From: a bacterium
Lineage (GTDB): Bacteria > Eisenbacteria > RBG-16-71-46 > CAIMUX01
Direction: 5' to 3'
NCBI GenBank assembly: GCA_030431975.1
Contig: JAUIHP010000013.1
Span: 1 to 64,000 of the forward strand
DNA length: 64,000 nt
Made by a program: the position numbers and the translations under genes. Below are positions 45,920 to 54,672 of this stretch, one piece after another. The notes beneath the pieces were generated by a model, which was given only the letters and a program-made list of their open reading frames with translations, made no database searches and had not been told where the DNA came from. Position 1 is the first letter of the stretch, and every line of letters begins with the position of its first letter.

Positions 45920-46774
45920 ATGGGTACGTCAAGAGGCCATAAGCTAAACCAGCTGCAGCGACTCCTACCCGAAGGACTGCTGGCTGACGCCGCGTGGTTC
46001 GGGATGCATGGCTACTCGGACTCCCTCCGTAGAAAGTACGTAGAGCACGGATGGCTCCACCGCCTGGCACGCGGGGTCTACACGCGACCCGGCCCCCCTC
46101 CCCGGTGGCAGCAGGTCGCAGTTTCACTACAAACGGTCCTGCGCTTCCCCGTTGCGGTTGGCGGCTCGACCGCTTTGGATCTGCAGGGCTTCGCCCACTA
46201 CCTGCGCGTCGGCGCGAAGAGCACGATCCACCTCTACTCCGAAAGACCCCTCCCGCGGTGGACTCGGAAACTTGAAGGAATCGACGACAACTTCGTGACT
46301 CACCGGGCAACGAAGCTATTCCCCGGCAGCGGCATCGCTGAAGCTGTCGAACAGCTGCCCGAAGCATCCAGCCCACAGGAATCTAGTCTGGGGAGAGACC
46401 TAGGTCATGGACTGACACTCGCGGCGTCCGACCGTCAACGCTGGCCGCTGCTGGTCTCCACCCCGGAACGGGCCATTCTCGAGACCATCGACCAACTGCC
46501 CGCACGCGAGAGCTTCGAACACGTTGACGAGCTGATGGCCGGACTTGCCACGCTGAGTCCCAAGCGCCTTCAAGAGCTCCTGGAAACGTGCGACAGCATC
46601 AAGGTGAAGCGGCTGTTCCTTTGGTTTGCGGAGCGACATCGTCATGCTTGGCGTGAGCACCTTGACGAGACACGAATAAACATCGGCAGTGGAAAGAGGA
46701 TGATCGTAAGCGGGGGGCATCTCGATTCGAAATACTTGATCACCGTACCGAAAGGTTTCGATGCCGATTTCTGA
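45920..46774 (+). CDS. AbiEi-type antitoxin (transcriptional repressor) of a type IV toxin-antitoxin locus
   Basis: 284 residues. An N-terminal winged helix (LNQLQRLLPEGLLADAAWFG, YVEHGWLHRLARGVYTRP) matches AbiEi repressors. The middle part has the family pattern FPVAVGGSTALDLQGFAHYL and IHLYSERPLPRW, and the later LLVSTPERAILETIDQLP is typical. The C-terminal domain carries the antitoxin activity. The protein looks complete. It overlaps the following toxin remnant by 14 bp. The flanking DNA is markedly more AT-rich than the rest of the window, suggesting a transferred module. Confidence 0.9.
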   Translation: MGTSRGHKLNQLQRLLPEGLLADAAWFGMHGYSDSLRRKYVEHGWLHRLARGVYTRPGPPPRWQQVAVSLQTVLRFPVAVGGSTALDLQGFAHYLRVGAKSTIHLYSERPLPRWTRKLEGIDDNFVTHRATKLFPGSGIAEAVEQLPEASSPQESSLGRDLGHGLTLAASDRQRWPLLVSTPERAILETIDQLPARESFEHVDELMAGLATLSPKRLQELLETCDSIKVKRLFLWFAERHRHAWREHLDETRINIGSGKRMIVSGGHLDSKYLITVPKGFDADF

Positions 46775-47039
46775 AGTCTACCGGAAGCAGGTTTCCCTTC
46801 TCGTCCAGGCGCTTCCGTACATTGCGCGCGAAACAGACTTCGCCTTGAAGGGAGGGACCGCGATCAACCTGTTCGTCCGAAACCTCCCCCGACTGCTCGG
46901 CGATCCCGACTGGAACAAACTGAGATTGGCGGGAGTCGAGAACCTTCCGGCTATTAAGTGGAAGCTGACGAACGTTGGGAAACTGGACGAAGGGACTCGA
47001 AGGGCAAATGCAAGGAAACTAGCCGGCATCTGGCCCTGA
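46761..47039 (+). pseudogene. AbiEii-type nucleotidyltransferase toxin, internally deleted remnant
   Basis: 92 residues against roughly 250-300 for the family. The start matches AbiEii (VLVQALPYIARETDFALKGG, TAINLFVRNLPRL). Right where the catalytic SVDIDL Asp pair should follow, the sequence jumps to WNKLRLAGVENLPAIKWKL, which resembles the C-terminal tail of the family. The reading frame stays open to a normal stop. So an in-frame internal deletion has removed the catalytic core, and the product should be inactive. It ends 9 bp from the convergent kinase gene. Confidence 0.8.
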
Positions 47040-47048
47040 GACCTCGCA

Positions 47049-50000
47049 CTAGACCAGTGCGAACGTCAGCGCCCGCTCAAAGTCGAACGAACGCCCATGA
47101 ACCACACATTCATCGAAGATGGAGTTTCCAACAGACTCTCTGATTCGACGGACCAGCCCGGAGTACTCCTCGTCTTCCCCGAACGCGACCGTACTACCAC
47201 TCTCCTGCTGAACCGCCTCCGCCGCACCCAACAAGGTTGCCGCCCGCTCCAACTCCTGACGCTCGCATTCCACGGCCGCCAGAAGATGAAGCGCATGCAC
47301 GGCGTAGTAACGGCTCTCAGTCGAACGGAGCAGCTCGATCGCGGCGATGACTTCAGCGCGGGCCTTCGCGGGCTCGGACTTCCTAAGAAGCGTCGCACCG
47401 AGGTTGATGTGGGAAGAACAGATCGACGGCGAGTAACCCAGTTCCTTTGAAACCGCCAGACTTTGACGGTATCGGCGCTCCGCCTTGTCCCAATCTTCGC
47501 GGCGGAAAGCGACGCCTCCCAGGTTTCCAATCAGAGTGGCTTCGCCTGCGCGGTAGCCGATCCGGCGCGTCGTGGCCAACGCTTCTTCGAACGACTCTTC
47601 CGCCTCGTCAAGCCGCCCTTCCAGGAAGGCGAGATTGCCGAGCCCTCGCAGGGCTCCGTTCATCTCTGACATTTCGAGGGGGGACAGCTCTGACGAATCA
47701 GCCTTGTCTCGGAAGAGCGCAATGGACTCTCCATACGCAGCACGCGCGTCCGTCGTGCTGGAAGTTTCCGCGGCAACGTCACCCAGACCGCGGAGAGCAA
47801 ACGCGGCGAAGGAAACGTCCCCCGTCTTGCGGGCAAGGTCGAGTGCGAGTTCAAAGGCGTTCCGCGAACCGTCAAAGTCTCCCGCCTTGAACCTTAGGTA
47901 GGCCAACCAGTGAGCGACCTCCATCCGCTCCTCAGGGAACGTGTCCCCGACAACCTCCAGTGCGAGCTGAGAGAGACGTCCACCTTCCGTGAACGCTCCG
48001 ACGTAGTGCCAATAGGCTCCGAGCGCCCCGACCAAACGAAGACACGTCGAGTCGACCTCGCCCTGAGACTCGAGCACTCCAAGGACATGGTGACAGTTCT
48101 CGCTCTCGTTTCGAAGTCGATCGAGGTACTCCGCCCCGTCCTCGTGACCGAGGCGTGCCTTTGTCTGACGAGCCAGATCGAGCAGCGCATGTTTGAGTCG
48201 CGCCATCGCCTGCGCCTCGATCTCCGACGGCGCTTGTTCCTCCACGAACTGTCTTACGACTTCAAGGAACGAGTGACGTGGCACGGCCCCGACCATGGAG
48301 ACACGCACCCAGGATTGATCGACGAGGTCTTCGAGTAGGTCGGGAACGCTTTCCGGTTTCAGGTCATCGCCACAAACCTCTTCCGCCAGGGACACGGTCC
48401 ATCCGCCACGGAAGGTGGCGATCCGTTGCAGCAGGGCTTGTTCCGGCTTGGACAGCAGTTCGTGACTCCAGGACAACGTCGCTCGCAGGGAGGCTTGGCG
48501 ATCGTCATCTCGACGTCCTCGCTTGAGTAGCGTGAGCTGATCGTCGAGACGCGCTCGAATTTCGGACAGGCTCATGACCCGAAGACGAGCCGCGGCCAAT
48601 TCCAAAGCAAGCGGGAGCCCTTCCACTCGGCGACAGATTGCGACGACGTCCGGAGCAGTCTCCTGGTTCAAACCGAAGTCGGAGCGCACCGCGCGGGCCC
48701 GCTCGACAAAGAGACGCACCGCATCGAAATGAGCCAGCTGCTCCAGGCTTCGATTTCCGGATCCTTGCCCAGGTCTGTTTCCGTCTCCGTCTCCGTCTCC
48801 GATTCCGGTTCCGGTTCCGGTTCCGGTATCAACGTCTGTTACGTGCTCCTTGTCGGTGTCGGCCTGCGTCTCTTCCGGGAACGAAAGGAAATCGACGGGG
48901 AACACCGTTTCGACCGCCGACCCGACTGCGGCGCGGCTAGTCGTCAGGATTCGGAGTTCCGGACATGCGGCAGTCAAGTCCTCCGCAAAGGCTCGAACAT
49001 CGGAAAGCACGTGCTCGCAGTTGTCGAGCACGACAAGCGTCGGCGAGTTTCCACCCAGACGTGCAAGTACCGCATCCCTCAAGTCTCCGCCTCGACTCTC
49101 GACCAAACTCAGTTGACGGGCGACGACCTCGACGATGCGACCAGCGTCGGCATTCGCCTCAGCAGCCGCCGTCGGACTCATCGGGACGAGGTCGACGAAC
49201 CACACGCCTCCCGGAAATCGAGCCAGGGAACGGCGCGCGAACTCCACTGCCAAACGGGTCTTTCCAGACCCACCCAAGGCGACGAGGGAAACCCACCGCC
49301 GATTCGTGAACTCGTCCGAGAGAGACGACAAGAGTCGGGTCCGGCCTACAAAACGATCCGGCATCTCTCTTAGATTGTGAGGAGTGGACGTCTTCTTCGC
49401 TGAAACCAACGACGACTTCAGCCCTTCGGACCAACGCTCGAGTTCCTCGAAGACGCTCGCGGCATCTCTCCGCTCCGTGGGGTCCGCAGCGAGCAGTTGC
49501 TCCAGCAGCCCACGCATCGCCTCCGGTGCCGACGTTGGAAGCAGAGTCCAATCGAGTCGAACCTCTCGAGTCGCGGCCAGGAGTTCGGCCAACGTTTCTC
49601 CGGCGACCGGTGTGCGCCCTGTCATCGCAAAGAAGAGAACGCAACCCAAAGCCCAGAGGTCGTCTGTAGGGGTGGGCAATCTGCCGTCCAGATGTTCCGG
49701 GCTGAGAAAGCCCGGTGTTCCCAAACGTGGCGCCGAAGGGAAAGGCAACTTCGCATCCGAAGTACCGGAACCCGGGGAGGAGATCCCTCCCGACACCTTC
49801 GCGGTACCCAGGAATGAAGCCTCCGCCGACCCTGCCTTTCCTGCCTTCCCTGCACCCTTCGACTCGGCCGCATCAAACCATCCGGCAACACCAAAGTCGA
49901 GAATACGGACTGTCCCATCCGGACAGAGCTTGATGTTGTCAGGCTTGAGATCCCGATGTACGACTCCGTGCCGGTGCGCGTATGCCAACGCTTCGGCAAG

Positions 50001-50660
50001 GCTCGCGCCCAGGGCCACAGCTTCGCCCGGCGAAAGTCGCCGCGCACGTACGCGTTCCTGCAGCGTTTCGCCCGGAACCAGTTCCTGCGTGAAGAAAGCC
50101 CGGCCTTCGGCTTCTTCGAGAGAGAAAACCGTAGCGATCCCGGGATGACGCAGCTTCGCGAGTAGCCGTGCCTCGTGTTCGATCCGATCCAACACGTCAC
50201 GGTTCGGAACGAGGTCGAGCGGAAACAGCTTGAGCGCGACGCGTCGATCGAGCGACGGATCCCGCGCTTCATAGACCGCACCCATCCCGCCTCGTCCGAG
50301 AAGACCGATCAGTTCATATCGACCGAGAGTTCCTTCGAGCACCTCAGCATCGGAGACGGTCTCATGTGGCTTCGACTGGAATCCCGGCTCCAGGAATCGG
50401 GACAGATCGAGAGAGTCCGCATCGAGTAGGGACTCGACGAGATCCCGAAGTCCCGGATCGTCGGCGCACTCATGGTCCAGCGCTTCGGAGCGCTTCCCCG
50501 GAGGAAACGCCCGCACGGCCCAAAAGACACTCTCCGCACGGTCGAAGTCCCAAGCCTGTTCATCGAGACGGTCTTCTTCATTGCGACGGTCCTGTCCGTC
50601 GCCACGACCCTGCCCATCTCCGCGGCCCCGTTCATCACGACGACTCTTCTCATCCGACAT
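47049..50660 (-). CDS. Ser/Thr protein kinase fused to NB-ARC ATPase and TPR repeats
   Basis: 1203 residues. Kinase domain about 112-395: GRGGMGAVYEA loop, VALKLF, HRDLKPDN and DFG motifs all intact. A Gly/Ala/Ser-rich insert follows the DFG. The signalling ATPase (about 440-770) has P-loop GGSGKTRLA at about 460, TLVVLDNCEHVL (Walker B), LRILTTSR (sensor) and EGLPLALELAAARL, as in the NB-ARC/AfsR-SARP type STAND proteins. TPR-like repeats run from about 860 to 1150 (RGLGDVAAETSSTTDARAAY, GALRGLGNLAFLEGRLDEAE). The start overlaps the upstream sigma-factor gene by 11 bp. No membrane helix, so cytosolic. A Gly-Asp hexamer repeat lies in the ATPase. Signal and targets are unknown. Confidence 0.92.
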   Translation of the reverse strand: MSDEKSRRDERGRGDGQGRGDGQDRRNEEDRLDEQAWDFDRAESVFWAVRAFPPGKRSEALDHECADDPGLRDLVESLLDADSLDLSRFLEPGFQSKPHETVSDAEVLEGTLGRYELIGLLGRGGMGAVYEARDPSLDRRVALKLFPLDLVPNRDVLDRIEHEARLLAKLRHPGIATVFSLEEAEGRAFFTQELVPGETLQERVRARRLSPGEAVALGASLAEALAYAHRHGVVHRDLKPDNIKLCPDGTVRILDFGVAGWFDAAESKGAGKAGKAGSAEASFLGTAKVSGGISSPGSGTSDAKLPFPSAPRLGTPGFLSPEHLDGRLPTPTDDLWALGCVLFFAMTGRTPVAGETLAELLAATREVRLDWTLLPTSAPEAMRGLLEQLLAADPTERRDAASVFEELERWSEGLKSSLVSAKKTSTPHNLREMPDRFVGRTRLLSSLSDEFTNRRWVSLVALGGSGKTRLAVEFARRSLARFPGGVWFVDLVPMSPTAAAEANADAGRIVEVVARQLSLVESRGGDLRDAVLARLGGNSPTLVVLDNCEHVLSDVRAFAEDLTAACPELRILTTSRAAVGSAVETVFPVDFLSFPEETQADTDKEHVTDVDTGTGTGTGIGDGDGDGNRPGQGSGNRSLEQLAHFDAVRLFVERARAVRSDFGLNQETAPDVVAICRRVEGLPLALELAAARLRVMSLSEIRARLDDQLTLLKRGRRDDDRQASLRATLSWSHELLSKPEQALLQRIATFRGGWTVSLAEEVCGDDLKPESVPDLLEDLVDQSWVRVSMVGAVPRHSFLEVVRQFVEEQAPSEIEAQAMARLKHALLDLARQTKARLGHEDGAEYLDRLRNESENCHHVLGVLESQGEVDSTCLRLVGALGAYWHYVGAFTEGGRLSQLALEVVGDTFPEERMEVAHWLAYLRFKAGDFDGSRNAFELALDLARKTGDVSFAAFALRGLGDVAAETSSTTDARAAYGESIALFRDKADSSELSPLEMSEMNGALRGLGNLAFLEGRLDEAEESFEEALATTRRIGYRAGEATLIGNLGGVAFRREDWDKAERRYRQSLAVSKELGYSPSICSSHINLGATLLRKSEPAKARAEVIAAIELLRSTESRYYAVHALHLLAAVECERQELERAATLLGAAEAVQQESGSTVAFGEDEEYSGLVRRIRESVGNSIFDECVVHGRSFDFERALTFALV
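48778..48825. repeat. 6-bp tandem repeat in the kinase-ATPase gene
   Basis: Eight 6-bp units NNTCCG from 48778: TTTCCG, TCTCCG three times, ATTCCG, GTTCCG three times. On the minus strand they encode the alternating GTGTGIGDGDGDGN residues of a loop in the ATPase region. Copy number can change without frameshift. Confidence 0.85.
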
Positions 50661-51237
50661 GACCGCTCAGCTCCCGATAAAGAAAGAGGCGCGCGAAATG
50701 CCACTCCCGTTCCACCGTGCGCACACTCGTTTCGAGTGCTTCCGCGACTTCCTCCACGGAAAGCCCGGCCACGAACCGAAGAAGAACGATCCGTCCCCGG
50801 CGGGAGTCCTTTCCCAACCGCTCCAGGGCCCGATCCAGGGCAAGCACGTCATCGGCGCGGCTCTCGTCGACGAGGCTGTCCAGACTGAACTCGAGGTTGG
50901 CTGGATCGACGCGACGCAGCTTTCCTCCTCGTTTCAGGCTGCCTTTCTCGCGCGCCCGGTCGATGAGAACTCTCCACATTGCTTTGGAAGCGGCGCCCCA
51001 GAAGTGTCCGCTGCTGTTCCATTGCCCGGGCCCGGACCCCATCAGGCGCAGGTAGGTCTCGTGAATGAGCGCGGTCGGCTGGAGGGTGTCTCCGGGAGGA
51101 AGTTTGGACATGCGAGAGCGGGCCAGGCTTCGCAGCTCGGTGTACAAGAGCTCGAGCAGCTCTTCCGAGGACTTGCGATCTCCCTCGCCGATGGCGTCCA
51201 GAAGATGAGTCACTCTCCCGCTCAGGACGGGATCCAT
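50650..51237 (-). CDS. ECF-type RNA polymerase sigma factor (RNA polymerase sigma-70-like, ECF_sub group)
   Basis: 195 residues from the ATG at 51237, behind GGGAGG 10 bp upstream. Region 2 includes ELLELLYTELRSLARSRMSK and HETYLRLMG; GHFWGAASKAMWRVLIDRAR follows, typical of the sigma group found with kinases in Planctomycetes and Acidobacteria. Region 4 has RFVAGLSVEEVAEALETSVRTVEREW as its helix-turn-helix. It overlaps the Ser/Thr kinase gene by 11 bp, so kinase and sigma factor are made together; the kinase may control it. No anti-sigma gene is adjacent. Confidence 0.9.
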   Translation of the reverse strand: MDPVLSGRVTHLLDAIGEGDRKSSEELLELLYTELRSLARSRMSKLPPGDTLQPTALIHETYLRLMGSGPGQWNSSGHFWGAASKAMWRVLIDRAREKGSLKRGGKLRRVDPANLEFSLDSLVDESRADDVLALDRALERLGKDSRRGRIVLLRFVAGLSVEEVAEALETSVRTVEREWHFARLFLYRELSGHVG

Positions 51238-51415
51238 TGGCGGCAGCCTCCCGTGGAATGGACTTCGGACATTGTAGACCACCAGCCGGTTGTCGACCCA
51301 AACGACAACGGGGATGGAGACCTGTCGGCCCCATCCCCGCAAGGATCTTTGCGGCGAGTTCTCTCCGAGCGAGTGCCGGGAGAGAGCGTCTCGCCGTTCG
51401 GTGCGTCCCGTTCGC

Positions 51416-52822
<1,407 letters not shown>

Positions 52823-52980
52823 TTACCCGAATCACCCGCCCTGGGGGCTGTGGATTGTCGGTGATAGATCGGCGCCTGGCCGGTTCGATAGGCACGGGCC
52901 CAACCGCCACGCCGGAAGGATCCACCCGGAAGGCCAGGGTCGCCAAGGTCGCAAAAACCGAAACATCGGAGCCGGCCGGA

Positions 52981-54309
52981 TCAGGAGGGATCGACGTACA
53001 TGGGGACCCGAACGCGGTAGCTCGTCCCCTTCCCGGGAACGCTCTCCATTTCGAGCACGGCGCCCATCCGCTCGGCCATTTGCTTCGCCAGAGCGAGGCC
53101 TTCGCCGTGAAGCCCTTCCTCCCGATGAAACGTCGAGAGGAGTCCCTGGACCTTTTCCTGCGACATCCCGGGACCATTGTCCGTGAGTTGGATGGAGATC
53201 CAGGCGCCATCGTCATCGGCCAAAGAAAACGCTTCGAGGCGGATGCTCGAACCCTGTGGCGTCAGCTTGACCGCGTGGTCGACGAAGGTTTGGAGAATCT
53301 GCTCCAGCCGGTTCGGATCCGTTTCGGCCGGGGGCAAGCCGGTCTCCGACGCGTAGCGGAACTCCCGAAGGTTCTCTGCAATCCCGAGGTGCCGGTCCAG
53401 ATAGAACTGCTCGAGGACGGGCTCGAGCTCCACCTCTTCAAGGTGAAACTCCATCGTGTCCGCAGCGGACGAAAGATCGACCAGCCGCTCGGTCAGCCCG
53501 CTGAGTTTTTGGCTCTCCGACAGTATGGTTTCCAGAAACTCCCGCTTCCCCTCGTCCTGCTCTTCGGAGACCAGCCACTGGGCATAGGCCAGGATGATCG
53601 TCAGAGGACCTTTCAAGTCCTGGTTGATGCCGCGGAGATAGTCGGCCTTGCTGCGCTCCGCCTCCCGAAGCTGGTCATAGGCGAGCTCGAGTTGACGGTT
53701 CTTCTCCGAGACCTTGCTGTACCGACTGGTGTTCTCCAAGGCCACGCCGAGTACGCCCAGCGAGCCGAGCAGCACCTGCTTGTCGACCGTCTCGTAGCCG
53801 CCCCCGCCGACACGCCGACCTAGCGCAACCATGCCGACGAGTCGCTTCTTCACGAAGATCGGGGCGAAGATCTCGAGCTCCGCGCGCCGAATCATGGCCA
53901 GACCGCTCTCGTGGACAAACTCTACGAGTTCTTCCGTTACGAGCGCCTCCCCATGCTCGCACATGACATCCGCCAGCTCCCGTCCGCAGACCGACCCGAT
54001 CGCCGACGCCTTCTCCAGAGGAATGCCGTAGGCGCGCAGGAGGATCGCCCGCGACTGATCCCCCTTCGAAAACAACCAGATCGAGGAACGTGGCGTCCCG
54101 ACATGTCCCATGAGGTTGAACAGGACAAGGTCGGCAATCTGATACGGGTCGAGCGAGACAGTGAGCTCACGCGTCAACTCCAGAATCGAGAGCAGGCTGT
54201 GCTCCCGACTCTGCACGATGGCAGCCACCTCCGGCTCGAGAGCTTCCAATCCCGGTAGCTCCCGAAACGACAGATGCACGGACTTTCTCTTTCTCAGTGG
54301 CTCGCTCAC
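52981..54309 (-). CDS. GAF domain plus degenerate histidine-kinase-like protein
   Basis: 442 residues, no membrane helix. A GAF-like sensor covers about 40-195. The dimerisation region at about 220-285 reads YLRGINQDLKGPLTIILAYA, where His of the usual H-E/D-L-R-x-P-L box is Gln. The ATPase domain (about 300-440) has an altered N-box (DHAVKLTPQG, the conserved Asn is His), an intact G1 (DNGPGMSQ) and a G2 reading GEGLALAK. So autophosphorylation is not expected. It follows the STAS gene by 12 bp, within a partner-switching module, and may act as a sensor or scaffold. Assignment as inactive is by sequence only. Confidence 0.88.
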   Translation of the reverse strand: MSEPLRKRKSVHLSFRELPGLEALEPEVAAIVQSREHSLLSILELTRELTVSLDPYQIADLVLFNLMGHVGTPRSSIWLFSKGDQSRAILLRAYGIPLEKASAIGSVCGRELADVMCEHGEALVTEELVEFVHESGLAMIRRAELEIFAPIFVKKRLVGMVALGRRVGGGGYETVDKQVLLGSLGVLGVALENTSRYSKVSEKNRQLELAYDQLREAERSKADYLRGINQDLKGPLTIILAYAQWLVSEEQDEGKREFLETILSESQKLSGLTERLVDLSSAADTMEFHLEEVELEPVLEQFYLDRHLGIAENLREFRYASETGLPPAETDPNRLEQILQTFVDHAVKLTPQGSSIRLEAFSLADDDGAWISIQLTDNGPGMSQEKVQGLLSTFHREEGLHGEGLALAKQMAERMGAVLEMESVPGKGTSYRVRVPMYVDPS

Positions 54310-54321
54310 GCTTCGCTCGAC

Positions 54322-54672
54322 TTACGCAGCCGCCCGATCACAGGCGTCGCTCTCGCTATCGGTGATATCGAGGAACGTGTTGAGGTTGAGCAGGCGAATG
54401 ACCGAGTCGACGACCGATGAGAGCTCGGCGTAGTAGATATCGACGTTCGCCTCACGGAACTCTTCGCTGAGTGCCAGGAGCGCGCCGACACCGCTGGATG
54501 CGATGAACGACACCTGCGACATGTTGACGATGAGCGAGCACCCCTGCTCCTTGACCTCACGGGCCTGGGACAAGAGCTCCGGCGTACTCGCAGCGTTCAG
54601 GTGTCCGGAGACCCGAAACAACTGAGTCCCTCCAGGGGTCTGAGTCTTCTCGATGGCAAACGTTTCAGGCAT
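54322..54672 (-). CDS. STAS-domain anti-sigma factor antagonist
   Basis: 116 residues from the ATG at 54672, behind a perfect AGGAGGTG. It overlaps the phosphatase gene by 8 bp. STAS core: TQLFRVSGHLNAASTPELLS, SLIVNMSQVSFIASSGVGAL and LSEEFREANVDIYY. The phosphorylatable Ser lies in ASSGVGAL; the Asp usually before it is Ala. Unphosphorylated STAS proteins bind the RsbW-like kinase, and the phosphatase encoded next to it should restore that form. Confidence 0.93.
   Translation of the reverse strand: MPETFAIEKTQTPGGTQLFRVSGHLNAASTPELLSQAREVKEQGCSLIVNMSQVSFIASSGVGALLALSEEFREANVDIYYAELSSVVDSVIRLLNLNTFLDITDSESDACDRAAA

Noticed and set aside
48778-48825. Possible CRISPR-like array
   Set aside because: Units are 6 bp, contiguous, without spacers, and encode a Gly-Asp run in frame; a simple coding tandem repeat.
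51340-51375. Terminator after gdhA
   Set aside because: Only a 6-bp CCGCAA/TTGCGG stem without a T-run; too weak to call.
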